Counted from the first letter of the stretch, positions 51,265 through 60,067 are shown. The stretch: DNA of 64,000 nucleotides from Mycobacterium sp. OAS707 (GCF_014873705.1 NZ_JADBDS010000006.1:186001-250000), one strand, 5' to 3'. Notes: generated from the letters alone by a model not told the origin. Made by a program: numbers and translations.

Positions 51265-51855
51265 ATGCCTGAGACCGCATTAGCCGGCACTGACGAATTG
51301 GTGGTGCTGGTCGACGACGATGGACGAGAGCTTGGAACCGCCGCGAAAGCCTCCGTCCATCACGAGAAAACACCTCTGCATCTGGGCTTCTCCTGCTACG
51401 TCTTCGACGCCGAGGGCCGCGTCTTGATGACCAGGCGCGCACTGGGCAAGCGGACATGGCCCGGGGTGTGGACGAATTCGTTCTGCGGCCATCCCGCTCC
51501 CGGTGAAGCCGTCATGGATGCGGTGCACCGACGGGCCCGCCAGGAACTCGGCCTGCGTATCGATGGCCTGACCTGTGTGCTGCCCGACTACCGGTACCGC
51601 GCGGTTGCCGCCGACGGCACGGTCGAAAACGAACTCTGCCCGGTGTTCTGCACCATCGCATCAGGGCCCGTCCACCCGGTGCCCAACGAGGTCATGGACC
51701 ACGCCTGGGTGCCATGGGCCGAATTGCGGACGGCCGCCGCGCTGCGCTGGGCGATCAGCCCGTGGGCGGCCGAACAGATCCCCCTGCTCGAGGCCGCTAC
51801 TTACACGGATCGTGGCCCCAATTCATCAGTGAGTAGCGCCAAGCCGAGTCGGTGA
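51265..51855 (+). CDS. idi: Isopentenyl-diphosphate delta-isomerase, type 1
   Basis: 196 residues from ATG 51265. NUDIX-fold IDI: LHLGFSCYVFDAEGRVLMTRRA, catalytic Cys in TNSFCGHP, metal-binding histidines, and Glu in ENELCPVFC. It interconverts IPP and DMAPP, supplying the DMAPP primer for CrtE. It is 52 nt after the CarH-like gene with its own copy of the repeat operator. Its last 59 nt overlap the convergent DUF3140 gene. Confidence 0.93.
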   Translation: MPETALAGTDELVVLVDDDGRELGTAAKASVHHEKTPLHLGFSCYVFDAEGRVLMTRRALGKRTWPGVWTNSFCGHPAPGEAVMDAVHRRARQELGLRIDGLTCVLPDYRYRAVAADGTVENELCPVFCTIASGPVHPVPNEVMDHAWVPWAELRTAAALRWAISPWAAEQIPLLEAATYTDRGPNSSVSSAKPSR

Positions 51856-52129
51856 CGTCGCCGGACGGTCGTTGCGCGAGGTGGCGACGCGCATACCCGA
51901 CGACCTTGCGCATGTGCGCGTAATCGCCGCCAGTCAGCTCTGATTTCTTGGAACGCAACAGATCGACGATCCACCGGCCGCTGGCGTGACCAGTCGACTC
52001 CCCGGTGCCTTCTTTCTGCCCGACTTTCTTCGATTCGATTGTGTCGAGCCACTTCTCGAGCTCAGCGGCAGACATGTTGACGGTGTCGCGGAAATCCTGC
52101 CAGGCTGCCTTTGGGTCGTCGATCGTCAT
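51797..52129 (-). CDS. DUF3140 protein
   Basis: 110 residues. DUF3140 pattern: WQDFRDTVNMSAAELEKWLDTIESKKVG, HASGRWIVDLLRSKK and a terminal SLMNWGHDP. Members are small, basic and of unknown function; some are annotated as DNA-binding. It starts exactly where the DUF2945 gene stops (TGAATG), so the two are coupled and share operator R4. Its 3' end overlaps idi by 59 nt on the other strand. Confidence 0.85.
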   Translation of the reverse strand: MTIDDPKAAWQDFRDTVNMSAAELEKWLDTIESKKVGQKEGTGESTGHASGRWIVDLLRSKKSELTGGDYAHMRKVVGYARRHLAQRPSGDVTDSAWRYSLMNWGHDPCK

Positions 52130-52342
52130 TCAGTTCGCCCGACGCAAAGATTCCGGCTTGTGCACAGCGTCACGCCCGCTCTTGTCACTGCGCACGCGGT
52201 ACTGCGGTTCAGCCTTGGATGCGCGGACCATGCGCCCAGCCGTTGCCGTGTCGGCGGTGATCTTTTCCTCGACGGCGCCCGTGACCGTGCTGCCGTGACT
52301 TTTCCAGGTGACCTTGTCACCCTTGCGAAACTCTTTGCTCAT
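52130..52342 (-). CDS. DUF2945 (hypervirulence-associated, Tudor-like) protein
   Basis: 70 residues from ATG 52342. MSKEFRKGDKVTWKSHGSTVTG is the DUF2945 signature, a small SH3/Tudor-like barrel. The function is unknown despite the family name. The gene heads a two-gene unit with DUF3140 and has CarH-like repeats 19 nt upstream of its start, which suggests control together with the carotenoid genes. Confidence 0.85.
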   Translation of the reverse strand: MSKEFRKGDKVTWKSHGSTVTGAVEEKITADTATAGRMVRASKAEPQYRVRSDKSGRDAVHKPESLRRAN

Positions 52343-52360
52343 GCCATTCGGATACCCGGC

Positions 52361-52382
52361 AAATCGATGCACAAACGACTCA
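52361..52382 (-). promoter_or_regulatory. CarH-like operator R4: 11-bp repeats before DUF2945
   Basis: Read on the minus strand, TGAGTCGTTTG (52382 to 52372) is followed by TGCATCGATTT (52371 to 52361). The second unit matches the core of the crtE upstream repeats in nine of eleven bases or more. It overlaps the 3' end of the Rieske gene. Confidence 0.55.
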
Positions 52383-53384
52383 CCGAGTGCGCAGGCGATA
52401 GATCCGCTCGGCATAGGCGAGGTCGTCGCGCCACAGCCGGGTGGCAGCGCGTCGCATCGCCGGCCTGATCAAGGGTGCGGCGCGCAACGCGTGGCCGAAG
52501 CCCGGCCGGTCGGAGTGCGCGACGACCGCTTCGAGGACAGCGGTGCGAGGCAACCCGTCGGCTCCGGGTCCTACTGGCGTGGCGTGCGTTTCGACGACGC
52601 TGCCCGTTCCCTCACCGTCGACGATGCGCATCACTATCGTCCGCGGTTCCGGACTCGTGAACTCGGCGACGACGGGCACCCCTACCCTGCCGATCCGAAA
52701 CGTCACCGCGACCAGGAAACGATCCTGCTCCTCTGGAACATCGTCGTCCGCAGGCGGGGCGGTGAGGACGTCGAGCCGAGTAAACGAATACGGGTGAAAC
52801 CATGAGCCATGCCAGGGGTCCATCCGGTTGGCGATGACGTCTTGCGGCTCGCACGTACCGACCAGCCGTGTCACCGCGTCGATCTGCGCGCCGCGCGGCC
52901 GCTCGGAAAGCACCGGGCGCTCCGTGGGCGGCTCACCGCCGATGCCGTCCAGACGCACCCAGGTCAGCACGCCGTCGTCGTACGACGGATAAGGCCGCCA
53001 ACCGAATTCGCGCCCACCGTGCAGGCGTAACCCGTGCCACGGGCATACCAGCGCGCCGCAGTCGACAGTCCCCGTCGTGAGGTCGGCACCGAGGTGTGGG
53101 CATGCCTCCGGCCCGATATGCACAGCGCCGCCTTCGCCTCGCCACGCGACCAGTTCGACCCCGGCAACCGAAACAGCAAGCGGTCGCTTACGGATGGCAT
53201 CGCTGGCGGCAATCGCATACCAGTTGCCGCTTGGGCGGCGCTGGGAGCGGCGTAACGCGGCGTTGATGATGGCAGGCGCGGCATCGCGATAGGTCGGACG
53301 TTGTTGCGACCAGCGCAGGGCCGGAAGCACTTGAAAGGGCGTCGTTTTCGACAGGCGTGACGTGAGGTCGGCGAACCTGCTCAT
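52380..53384 (-). CDS. Rieske non-heme iron oxygenase in the carotenoid operon
   Basis: 334 residues from ATG 53384, which overlaps the crtU stop (ATGA). Rieske ligands: Cys95 and His97 in CPHLGA, Cys114 and His117 in CPWHG. The mononuclear iron motif N-x2-D-x2-H-x4-H is complete at Asn186, Asp189, His192, His197 (NRMDPWHGSWFH). It is thus likely a true oxygenase, not merely an electron carrier. As the last gene of the crt operon it could hydroxylate the aromatic end groups or support CrtU. The DUF5914-type C-terminus is uncharacterised. Confidence 0.85.
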   Translation of the reverse strand: MSRFADLTSRLSKTTPFQVLPALRWSQQRPTYRDAAPAIINAALRRSQRRPSGNWYAIAASDAIRKRPLAVSVAGVELVAWRGEGGAVHIGPEACPHLGADLTTGTVDCGALVCPWHGLRLHGGREFGWRPYPSYDDGVLTWVRLDGIGGEPPTERPVLSERPRGAQIDAVTRLVGTCEPQDVIANRMDPWHGSWFHPYSFTRLDVLTAPPADDDVPEEQDRFLVAVTFRIGRVGVPVVAEFTSPEPRTIVMRIVDGEGTGSVVETHATPVGPGADGLPRTAVLEAVVAHSDRPGFGHALRAAPLIRPAMRRAATRLWRDDLAYAERIYRLRTR

Positions 53385-54904
53385 CGTTGTGACCGCCTTT
53401 CGCGGTTGGCAAGCCGGCTCAGAAGACCCATCCGGCCAGAGTTCGGGACGGTGTGCAGCGGGTGACCTCGGATCCCGAATCGCTGCAGTTGCCCGTTGGC
53501 GGCCGCCCAACCGGTCGTGGCGGCCCGTTCCATCAACGCGACGGGTAGGTCGATGCGGATGCCGTCACCGGCCAGCATCACCGCGGGGTTCGGTGTGGCC
53601 ACGCCGGGACGCCCCTCGAAGTCGCCCGGCGCGAACCGCGGACAGTCGTTGTGGCACAACACTTTTTCACCGACAATTCTGGCGTCTCTGGTTTCCGGGT
53701 ACAGCTCACGTAGCCGATCCAACAAGTCCTCACGCACGTTCGCATGGGTCGTCACCGCGTATGAGTGCAGTTCGACGACGGAGCCGCCGGTGCGCTCAGA
53801 CCATGCTTTCGCTTCGCGTTCGTAGCGATCCAGCACGCTGACGTTGTCCAGCGGAGCGCGTCCGCCGGTGCCGACGAACGGTGCCCGGTCGGGGTTCACT
53901 TTGCGGTCAAGCCACAACCGCAGTACGACAAACGGCGGCGCAATGCCCAGCTTCGACACACTCTTGCGCCAGTCGTCGTCCCCGAGGGTGGGTGAGTTCT
54001 CCACGATGCGCTGAAGGCCTGCGACATCCGTCGCCAGCACCACGCCGTCGGCATCCAGCCGGGTGGAAGGATCGCAGTGCACGGCGATAGCACCATCGAC
54101 ACGTACTTCCTGCACGGACGTTCCGGTCAGGAACCGAACGCCGAGCGACTCCAGATAGTGGCGCAACGGATTCCACAGGGCGACATCGAAATTGGCGTCT
54201 GCGACATCGAAGAGCAGGCCCTCACTGGAGCCAAGGAAGTAGATATGGAACATCGCCGCAAGTTCTGCGGCCGACAGATCGGCCGGTTCGGCGAAGAAGC
54301 TGCGCGAGAACACCTCGAACGCCAGATGCCGCGCCGCTTCTGGGAAGTTGATGTCGCGAAGAAACGAATCGGCGTCGACATGGTCGAGCCGGTGATACAC
54401 GTCGGGCACCGACACCGCGGCCAGCGGGCCGGCTGCGCGCACATTCAGCCGCACCAGATCCCGCACCCGAAAGGTCGGACTGCGCAGCGCAAATGCCAAC
54501 GCGTTGAAAGGTGGCCTCAGCGGCAGCCCGCGAAACGTGTCCAGCCGGCCGACTCCGTCGATCAGTGGATAGTCATCGACGGGCGCCAACATCGACAACC
54601 CTGAGTCCACCCGACGCAACAGGTTCCGCAGGTTGTAGTACTGGCGGAAAAATGCGTGAAACCCGCGGTTCATCGCCACATCGGTGCCATCAGGCAAGGT
54701 CTCTGTCCAGCCACCGACCCGGCCGCCCAGGTAAGGACGCTGCTCGACAACGTCGACCGTGACGCCGCGCTCTGCCAGTCCCGCCGCGGCCGCCAGCCCG
54801 GCGATCCCTCCGCCGACGACCACGACATGCGGCCTGCTGGGCAGCGCCCCTGCATCGGGAACGCCTTGGGGTGCGGCGATCGTCACGCGTCGCGGATCAG
54901 TCAT
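53381..54904 (-). CDS. crtU: Carotene desaturase/methyltransferase CrtU (aromatic end-group formation)
   Basis: 507 residues. N-terminal FAD site VVVVGGGIAGLAAAAGLAE and GGRVGGW; CrtU-specific MNRGFHAFFRQYYNLRNLLR; C-terminal MLAGDGIRIDLPVALMERA. CrtU converts beta-ionone rings to aromatic phi rings, producing isorenieratene from beta-carotene, as in Streptomyces griseus and Brevibacterium. It lies between crtT and the Rieske gene, with ATGA overlaps on both sides. Confidence 0.88.
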   Translation of the reverse strand: MTDPRRVTIAAPQGVPDAGALPSRPHVVVVGGGIAGLAAAAGLAERGVTVDVVEQRPYLGGRVGGWTETLPDGTDVAMNRGFHAFFRQYYNLRNLLRRVDSGLSMLAPVDDYPLIDGVGRLDTFRGLPLRPPFNALAFALRSPTFRVRDLVRLNVRAAGPLAAVSVPDVYHRLDHVDADSFLRDINFPEAARHLAFEVFSRSFFAEPADLSAAELAAMFHIYFLGSSEGLLFDVADANFDVALWNPLRHYLESLGVRFLTGTSVQEVRVDGAIAVHCDPSTRLDADGVVLATDVAGLQRIVENSPTLGDDDWRKSVSKLGIAPPFVVLRLWLDRKVNPDRAPFVGTGGRAPLDNVSVLDRYEREAKAWSERTGGSVVELHSYAVTTHANVREDLLDRLRELYPETRDARIVGEKVLCHNDCPRFAPGDFEGRPGVATPNPAVMLAGDGIRIDLPVALMERAATTGWAAANGQLQRFGIRGHPLHTVPNSGRMGLLSRLANRERRSQR

Positions 54905-55611
54905 CGTGGCGCCTGCCCCAAGAAGGTGTGGACAACATTTCGCTGCCAGCCGGGCACCGTTTCGCTGCGCACCGAGGTGAAGCCGTTGGCGCGCATCCTG
55001 TCTCGAAACGCGGCTGCGCCGTCGAACCGGTTGACGCTTCGCCTGAGGTACCGGTACAACGCGGCGTCACCGCTGCGCATGCGGCCGCTGGGAATGATGA
55101 TCGTCGCGCACACCGCGTTCCACACGATCGTGGCGAGCCGGGAATCGCGCACCGAGTACTCGTGAACGGCGAGCGTTCCACCCGGCCGCAACAACTCCCG
55201 AAACCTCTGCAGCTGGCCGTCCTTGTCTTCGACATTACGCATGAGATAGGCGGCCAGAATGCCGTCGAACGGGCCGCGCACCCCTGCCTCGGCCAGGTCT
55301 TCTATGCGGCTCTCAACGAACCGCACCGAGGTCGGCCAGCGTTTGGCGGTCGCCTGCGCCAACATGCCACTCGATGCGTCGACGGCGACGATTTCGGCCT
55401 GCGGGGCCACCGCGACCAGTGCGGCCGTGGATGCGCCTGTGCCGCAACCGGCGTCGAGCAGACGCAGCCCCGCGCCGTCCCCTGGCAATCGCATCCGCTG
55501 CGCCGACAGCCTCAGATGGCCGTGGTATCCGGGATTGGCGCCGACGAGTTTGTCGTAGGCCGGCGCGCCGGCATCGAACGCCTCAGGGATATCGCCGTAC
55601 GACAGGGTCAT
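54901..55611 (-). CDS. crtT: SAM-dependent methyltransferase CrtT-like
   Basis: 236 residues from ATG 55611, overlapping the crtYd stop. Class I methyltransferase: LLDAGCGTGASTAALV, VAVDASSGML, and RELLRPGGTLAVHEYS. It corresponds in position to crtT of Streptomyces griseus (crtY-T-U), whose exact role in isorenieratene synthesis is unproven. The name follows gene order rather than a proven reaction. Confidence 0.78.
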   Translation of the reverse strand: MTLSYGDIPEAFDAGAPAYDKLVGANPGYHGHLRLSAQRMRLPGDGAGLRLLDAGCGTGASTAALVAVAPQAEIVAVDASSGMLAQATAKRWPTSVRFVESRIEDLAEAGVRGPFDGILAAYLMRNVEDKDGQLQRFRELLRPGGTLAVHEYSVRDSRLATIVWNAVCATIIIPSGRMRSGDAALYRYLRRSVNRFDGAAAFRDRMRANGFTSVRSETVPGWQRNVVHTFLGQAPR

Positions 55612-55937
55612 GAAACCGCCCTTTCGCGGTCGCGTTGCCGCAGACGTTCCCACAGCAGCAGCACGGCGGTCACCATCGCCCAGCCAAACAGGAAGTCTTC
55701 GACGGGGATGTCGAACGGAAACCGCACGCCTGCGGTGTGACGCTCGTTGTAGATGACGATCGGGGCGTTGAGTTTGGTGAGCCAGCCGTCGACCGGAATC
55801 TGGAAGCCCAGCACGATCACCATCGAGATCCAGTACGCCGCACGGCGAAACAGCCCGGTGTGCAACACGGCGAACTCCAGTATGCACACCACGACGACCG
55901 CTATCACGGCCGGCACGGTGTACCCGAGGCCGATCAT
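55608..55937 (-). CDS. crtYd: Lycopene cyclase subunit CrtYd
   Basis: 109 residues with three hydrophobic helices. The motif RFPFDIPVEDFLFGWAMV with PVED is the heterodimeric lycopene cyclase domain. With CrtYc it cyclises lycopene ends to beta-rings in the membrane. Overlaps crtYc and crtT by 4 nt each. Confidence 0.9.
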   Translation of the reverse strand: MIGLGYTVPAVIAVVVVCILEFAVLHTGLFRRAAYWISMVIVLGFQIPVDGWLTKLNAPIVIYNERHTAGVRFPFDIPVEDFLFGWAMVTAVLLLWERLRQRDRERAVS

Positions 55938-56278
55938 GACACCCGCGCCGCTTCGGATCGGTTACGCCGCAATCGCTTCAGAAGCGCCTCGACGGCGTTG
56001 TACGTCAGCAGCCCGCACAGCGGGATCACGACGAAGAACAACAACTCCTCGATCGGTATCCGACCCAAAAGCTCGACACCGGTAACGTAGAGCGGGTTGT
56101 AGGTCCACACACCCGCCGCGATGGCGACCGCATCCCAGATCACGAAGACCGCGGCGACCGGGATTATCGCGCATACAGTGCGCCACGGCTGCCGGTATAC
56201 GCCGGGACCGAGAAGTTCCAGCGGCAGCGTGATCGCCAAACATGCTGCGAGAACGAACAGATACTGCCAGTGGCCCAT
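55934..56278 (-). CDS. crtYc: Lycopene cyclase subunit CrtYc
   Basis: 114 residues from ATG 56278, 2 nt after the crtB stop. Three hydrophobic helices and the domain motif GRIPIEELLFFVVIPL (PIEE). Partner of CrtYd; fungal and archaeal homologs are fused. The two subunits are similar and arose by duplication. Confidence 0.9.
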   Translation of the reverse strand: MGHWQYLFVLAACLAITLPLELLGPGVYRQPWRTVCAIIPVAAVFVIWDAVAIAAGVWTYNPLYVTGVELLGRIPIEELLFFVVIPLCGLLTYNAVEALLKRLRRNRSEAARVS

Positions 56279-56280
56279 GG

Positions 56281-57231
56281 TCACGCCCCTTTTGCACCCC
56301 GCGCCCTGGCAACCCACGCTTTGGCCAGTCCGGCGCCGGCGACCTGAAGGCGCCTGCCCATGCCGACGGTGGCGCGCTGATTGAACACCGCGAAGTCGAG
56401 TGCTTCGATGCGGTCCAGTATCTCCGAATACAAGGTGAACGCCGCGGCGATGCACGGCCTCGACCGCGGGTGCAGCAGTGGAATGCCGCGGCGCGCATAG
56501 TCGTAGATGCGCCGGGTTTCGGCGTGCTGCTCTATCAACGCTCTGCGGACCCGGGCATCGGTGCGCTGATGGGCGTGACACCACATCAACACGTCGCGGT
56601 TCACCTGATGTACAGCGAGCTCATCGGCGGGCAGGTAAATCCGGCCGCGCTCGAGGTCTTCACTTATGTCGCGAAGAAAGTTGGTGAGCTGGAAGGCTTT
56701 TCCCAATGCCGCGGCGTACGGGGCGGCTTCCTCGCGCTCACACACCGTGCCGAGGACGGGCAGCATCTGCAAGCCGATGACTTCTGCCGAGCCGTACATG
56801 TAGCGGTTCAGTGCCGCGCGGTCGGCGTAGTCGGTGGTGGTCAGGTCCATCCGCATCGAGGCGAGGAAGTCGTCGAACAACTCCCAGCGGATCCCGTACT
56901 TGTGTGCGGTGTCGACCACCGCGGCCAGAGCGGGATCGCCGCCGTCGGCGGCGCCGCCCACCATCCGATTGAACAGCTGTGTCGCCAGGCATTGCAGCTC
57001 GTGTTCGCGATCGGCGGTCTGCAGCGCCGGATCGAAGTCATCGAGGATGTCGTCCGCGCGTCTGGCGAAGCCGTACAGGGCGTGCACGGCAGGGCGCTGC
57101 TCGGGAGCGAGCAGCCGGGTGGCCAGAAAGAAGGTGCGCCCGTGCTGCGAGTTGAGCGTTCGGCAACGCCGATAGGCGTTGCGCAGCGCGGGATCTCGGA
57201 CACCGGCCGCATGGAGTTCTGAACTGATCAT
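56281..57231 (-). CDS. crtB: Phytoene synthase CrtB
   Basis: 316 residues from ATG 57231, overlapping the crtI stop. First Asp-rich motif ARRADDILDD, second NFLRDISEDLERGRIYLP, and YCYRVAG-like region replaced by YMYGSAEVIG. It condenses two geranylgeranyl diphosphates to 15-cis-phytoene. The start is fixed by ATGA coupling and the family N-terminus. Confidence 0.93.
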   Translation of the reverse strand: MISSELHAAGVRDPALRNAYRRCRTLNSQHGRTFFLATRLLAPEQRPAVHALYGFARRADDILDDFDPALQTADREHELQCLATQLFNRMVGGAADGGDPALAAVVDTAHKYGIRWELFDDFLASMRMDLTTTDYADRAALNRYMYGSAEVIGLQMLPVLGTVCEREEAAPYAAALGKAFQLTNFLRDISEDLERGRIYLPADELAVHQVNRDVLMWCHAHQRTDARVRRALIEQHAETRRIYDYARRGIPLLHPRSRPCIAAAFTLYSEILDRIEALDFAVFNQRATVGMGRRLQVAGAGLAKAWVARARGAKGA

Positions 57232-58754
57232 GTTTGCACCACCCGGGGACGGCGTTGACGGCGCTGCTGTGAGACGGCGCCGGTAATTCGGTCGGCGGCC
57301 AAGCGACCCGAAAGCAGGGCCGTGGGCACCCCGACTCCCGGCACGGTCGACGATCCGGCGAGGACCACGTTGTCGATACCGCGCACCGTGTTGGCCGGCC
57401 GGAACGGGCCGGTCTGGGCGAAGGTGTGCGCCAACGCGAATGGTGTACCTGCCACCATTCCCTGCCGCGCCCACGCGGCAGGATCGTCGACGTGCAGCAC
57501 CTCAGCGTCGACGCCGAGTGCAGGCAGCCGGTCGTGCACAGCCTGCAGCATCTGCTCGGCGTAGCCCGTTCCCCTACTGGCCCAATCGACCTTGCCGACA
57601 GCGATATTCGGTGCCGGGGCCAACACGTAGAGCAGGTCACGGCCCGCTGGAGCCAACCGGGGGTCACCGGCCGTTGGCCGGGTGACCAGCAGCGAGGGAT
57701 CGGCCATCAACTGCCCGTCGTCGATGATGTCGCGAAACGTCTGCTGCCACGCCTCACCGAACACGATGTTGTGGTGGCCGATGTCGTCACCCACCGCGCG
57801 ACAGCCCACGTGTGCGACAACGGCAGACGGCGCCGGACGCAGCGGCAGCAGTCTGCGCGGTGTTCGGCCCAGCAGTCGATAGGTGTCGGGCAGCTCGGTT
57901 GTCAATACCACTGCGTCGGCCGGAATCCGGTCCCCGCCGTCGGTGTGCACAGCCGTGATCTGCGCTGCACTGCGCTCCAGTCTGGAAACGGCTGCGCCAT
58001 AGCGGAAGTCGACGCCTGCGTGGATGGCGGCCGCGGCGAGGGCGTCGGGAAGCGCGCGCATGCCGCCGCGTGGGAAGTACACCCCGGAAATGGTGTCCAT
58101 GTAGGCGATGACCGCGTAGACGGCCAAGGCCCGCTCCGGTGGAACCCCCGCGTAGAGAGCCTGGAAGGTGAACACCCGCTGCAATCGCTCATCGCTGATG
58201 AATTGGCGGACCACCCGATCCCAGCGCCGGAAACCACCCATCGCGGCGAGTCGAGCGAGCTGCGGGGTGAGCAGCGACAGCGGCGAGTCGAAGTTCGCGG
58301 CGATGAACCCCTCGAACTCGACCTCATACAGCCGGGTCAGCCAATCCCTCAGCTGCAGATAGCCGTCTGCCTGTTTACGGCCGGCGAATCGCTCGATCTC
58401 TGTGGCCATCGCGTCGCGGCCACTGTGCACGTTCAACGCGCTGCCGTCGGCGAACGAAGCGCGATAAGCAGGATCGACGCGCATCAAATCGAGCCGGTCG
58501 GAAAGCGTTTCGCCGACGGCGGCGAAGGCGTCGTCGATGATGTCGGGCATCGTCAGCACAGTCGGACCCGTGTCGATTACGTAGCCGTCGATGTCGAGCC
58601 GGCCGACGCGGCCGCCTGGATGCGGTGCCCGTTCGACGACAGTGACGTCCCTGCCGCGACCGGCGAGGTGCAGCGCCGCGGACAGTCCGGACAGTCCAGC
58701 GCCAACCACGACGACGCGGTTCGCGTTCTTCCCGATGATCCGCATATCCGTCAC
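57228..58754 (-). CDS. crtI: Phytoene desaturase CrtI
   Basis: 508 residues from GTG 58754, overlapping the crtE stop as GTGA; ATG 58745 is possible. FAD site VVVVGAGLSGLSAALHLAG, PGGRVGRLDIDGYVIDTGP and the C-terminal bacterial desaturase signature GTVPGVGVPTALLSG-like (SSTVPGVGVPTALLSG). It introduces four double bonds to make lycopene. Confidence 0.94.
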   Translation of the reverse strand: MTDMRIIGKNANRVVVVGAGLSGLSAALHLAGRGRDVTVVERAPHPGGRVGRLDIDGYVIDTGPTVLTMPDIIDDAFAAVGETLSDRLDLMRVDPAYRASFADGSALNVHSGRDAMATEIERFAGRKQADGYLQLRDWLTRLYEVEFEGFIAANFDSPLSLLTPQLARLAAMGGFRRWDRVVRQFISDERLQRVFTFQALYAGVPPERALAVYAVIAYMDTISGVYFPRGGMRALPDALAAAAIHAGVDFRYGAAVSRLERSAAQITAVHTDGGDRIPADAVVLTTELPDTYRLLGRTPRRLLPLRPAPSAVVAHVGCRAVGDDIGHHNIVFGEAWQQTFRDIIDDGQLMADPSLLVTRPTAGDPRLAPAGRDLLYVLAPAPNIAVGKVDWASRGTGYAEQMLQAVHDRLPALGVDAEVLHVDDPAAWARQGMVAGTPFALAHTFAQTGPFRPANTVRGIDNVVLAGSSTVPGVGVPTALLSGRLAADRITGAVSQQRRQRRPRVVQT

Positions 58755-59890
58755 GCCGTCCGCTCGGCGCACGCAGCCGCCATATCCGCAAGGGCGGTTT
58801 GGACGGCTGGGCGGATGTCACAGTCACTGACCGAATTCAAGGCGCGGGTGAGCCGCGAATCGATCAGCCGTTCAATCCAATCGACGGCCCCGGTGGCTTG
58901 GATCAACTCCGCCCATCGGTGGACGTCGTTGTCGTCGAGGTCGTCGGCGCTCATCATCTCGCGCAGCTGCCTGCGCAGGCTCGGGTTGGCCAGATGGTAG
59001 GCGGCCGCGACCACGGTGGTGGCCTTGCGTTCGGCAAGGTCGCTGCCGGTGGGCTTTCCGGTTATGGCAGGCGATCCGAAGATGCCAAGCACGTCGTCTC
59101 GCATCTGAAACGCCTCGCCGATCGCGTCGCCGTATTCGGCGAGCATCCTCATCACCTGTTCGCCGCAGCCGGCCATCGCGGCGCCCATTTCAAGCGGCCG
59201 CTTGACGGTGTAGTTGCCGGACTTGCGGCGCGCCACGTCGAGCACCTTGTCCAGGGTCGGGAAGACGCGGGCATCGTTGATCAGGTCGGCGAACTGCCCG
59301 ACCGCCAGCTCCGTGCGCATCGCGTCGTATCGCGGCCAGACGCGCTCCAGTGCAGCCGCGGGGACCCCGCTTTCCCGCATCATCTGCGCCGCCCAGACCA
59401 AGCACATATCGCCGAGGAGTACGGCGGCCGAATCACCGAACCGGCCCGGCGAACCCGAGAGCCCAAGGCGGCGGTGCCATTGGGCGAAGGCGACCTGACC
59501 TGACGGGCGACCACGGCGCAGTACGGAACCGTCCATCACGTCGTCCTGCAGCAGCGCAAAAGCGTGCAGCAGTTCGAGGCCGGCGGCGGCCCGCAGCGCC
59601 GCCTCGTCCTCGTCGGCACCGCACAACCAACCGAGGTACATGAACGTCGACCGCACGCACTTGCCGCCCGCGACGAAGTCGCGAAGCACTTCAGAGGCGA
59701 TGCCGATGCCCGCGGTGTGCAGCTCGGGTGCACACCGCATGGTGACGAAGTCCTCGACGATCTCCTGCACGGCGCCTCGCATGGTTCTGCGCCAACCGTC
59801 GCCACGCAGCTCGTGACGGGTACGCGAACCCGCGGTGCTCCGCTGCATGGTCGATGCGGGCATGCGGGCTCGTCCGTCGATCGCCGTCAA
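58751..59890 (-). CDS. crtE: Geranylgeranyl diphosphate synthase CrtE
   Basis: 379 residues from TTG 59890, chosen because GGGAGAGGGG precedes it by 6 nt; ATG 59911 and ATG 59863 are alternatives. Polyprenyl synthase motifs: GGKCVRSTFMYLG, first Asp-rich LLQDDVMDGSVLRRG, and second QMRDDVLGIFG. It makes the C20 precursor for CrtB. First gene of an eight-gene operon whose upstream region carries TGCATCGATT repeats. Confidence 0.92.
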   Translation of the reverse strand: MTAIDGRARMPASTMQRSTAGSRTRHELRGDGWRRTMRGAVQEIVEDFVTMRCAPELHTAGIGIASEVLRDFVAGGKCVRSTFMYLGWLCGADEDEAALRAAAGLELLHAFALLQDDVMDGSVLRRGRPSGQVAFAQWHRRLGLSGSPGRFGDSAAVLLGDMCLVWAAQMMRESGVPAAALERVWPRYDAMRTELAVGQFADLINDARVFPTLDKVLDVARRKSGNYTVKRPLEMGAAMAGCGEQVMRMLAEYGDAIGEAFQMRDDVLGIFGSPAITGKPTGSDLAERKATTVVAAAYHLANPSLRRQLREMMSADDLDDNDVHRWAELIQATGAVDWIERLIDSRLTRALNSVSDCDIRPAVQTALADMAAACAERTA

Positions 59891-59988
59891 GCGGCACCCC
59901 TCTCCCTGCATCGATGGCGTGGTGTACCCCGCGGTTGGAAAGCCAAATCGCGATGGTCCCCGATGTTGTAGTCAGTTGTACCCCATTT

Positions 59989-60010
59989 TGCATCGATTAT
60001 GCATCGATTG
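59989..60010. promoter_or_regulatory. CarH-like operator R3: perfect 11-bp repeats between crtE and the GNAT gene
   Basis: TGCATCGATTA (59989-59999) and TGCATCGATTG (60000-60010) are tandem; a weaker third unit TGACGACCGCG follows. It lies about 100 nt upstream of crtE and 57 nt upstream of the divergent GNAT gene, so it could govern both. Confidence 0.65.
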
Positions 60011-60067
60011 TGACGACCGCGATGTCGCTCGGTCTGCTGACCTGGCGACAGCGTGCGAAGGTGGAGC

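Noticed and set aside
57426..59000. Plus-strand open frame of 524 codons antisense to crtI and crtE
   Set aside because: Crosses the crtI-crtE junction in antisense; composition without hydrophobic core; crt genes are unambiguous.
59989..60010. TGCATCGATT tandem repeat as a phage or element attachment site
   Set aside because: The same unit recurs at three other promoters with an 11-bp period, which fits a regulator site and not integration; no integrase or tRNA nearby.
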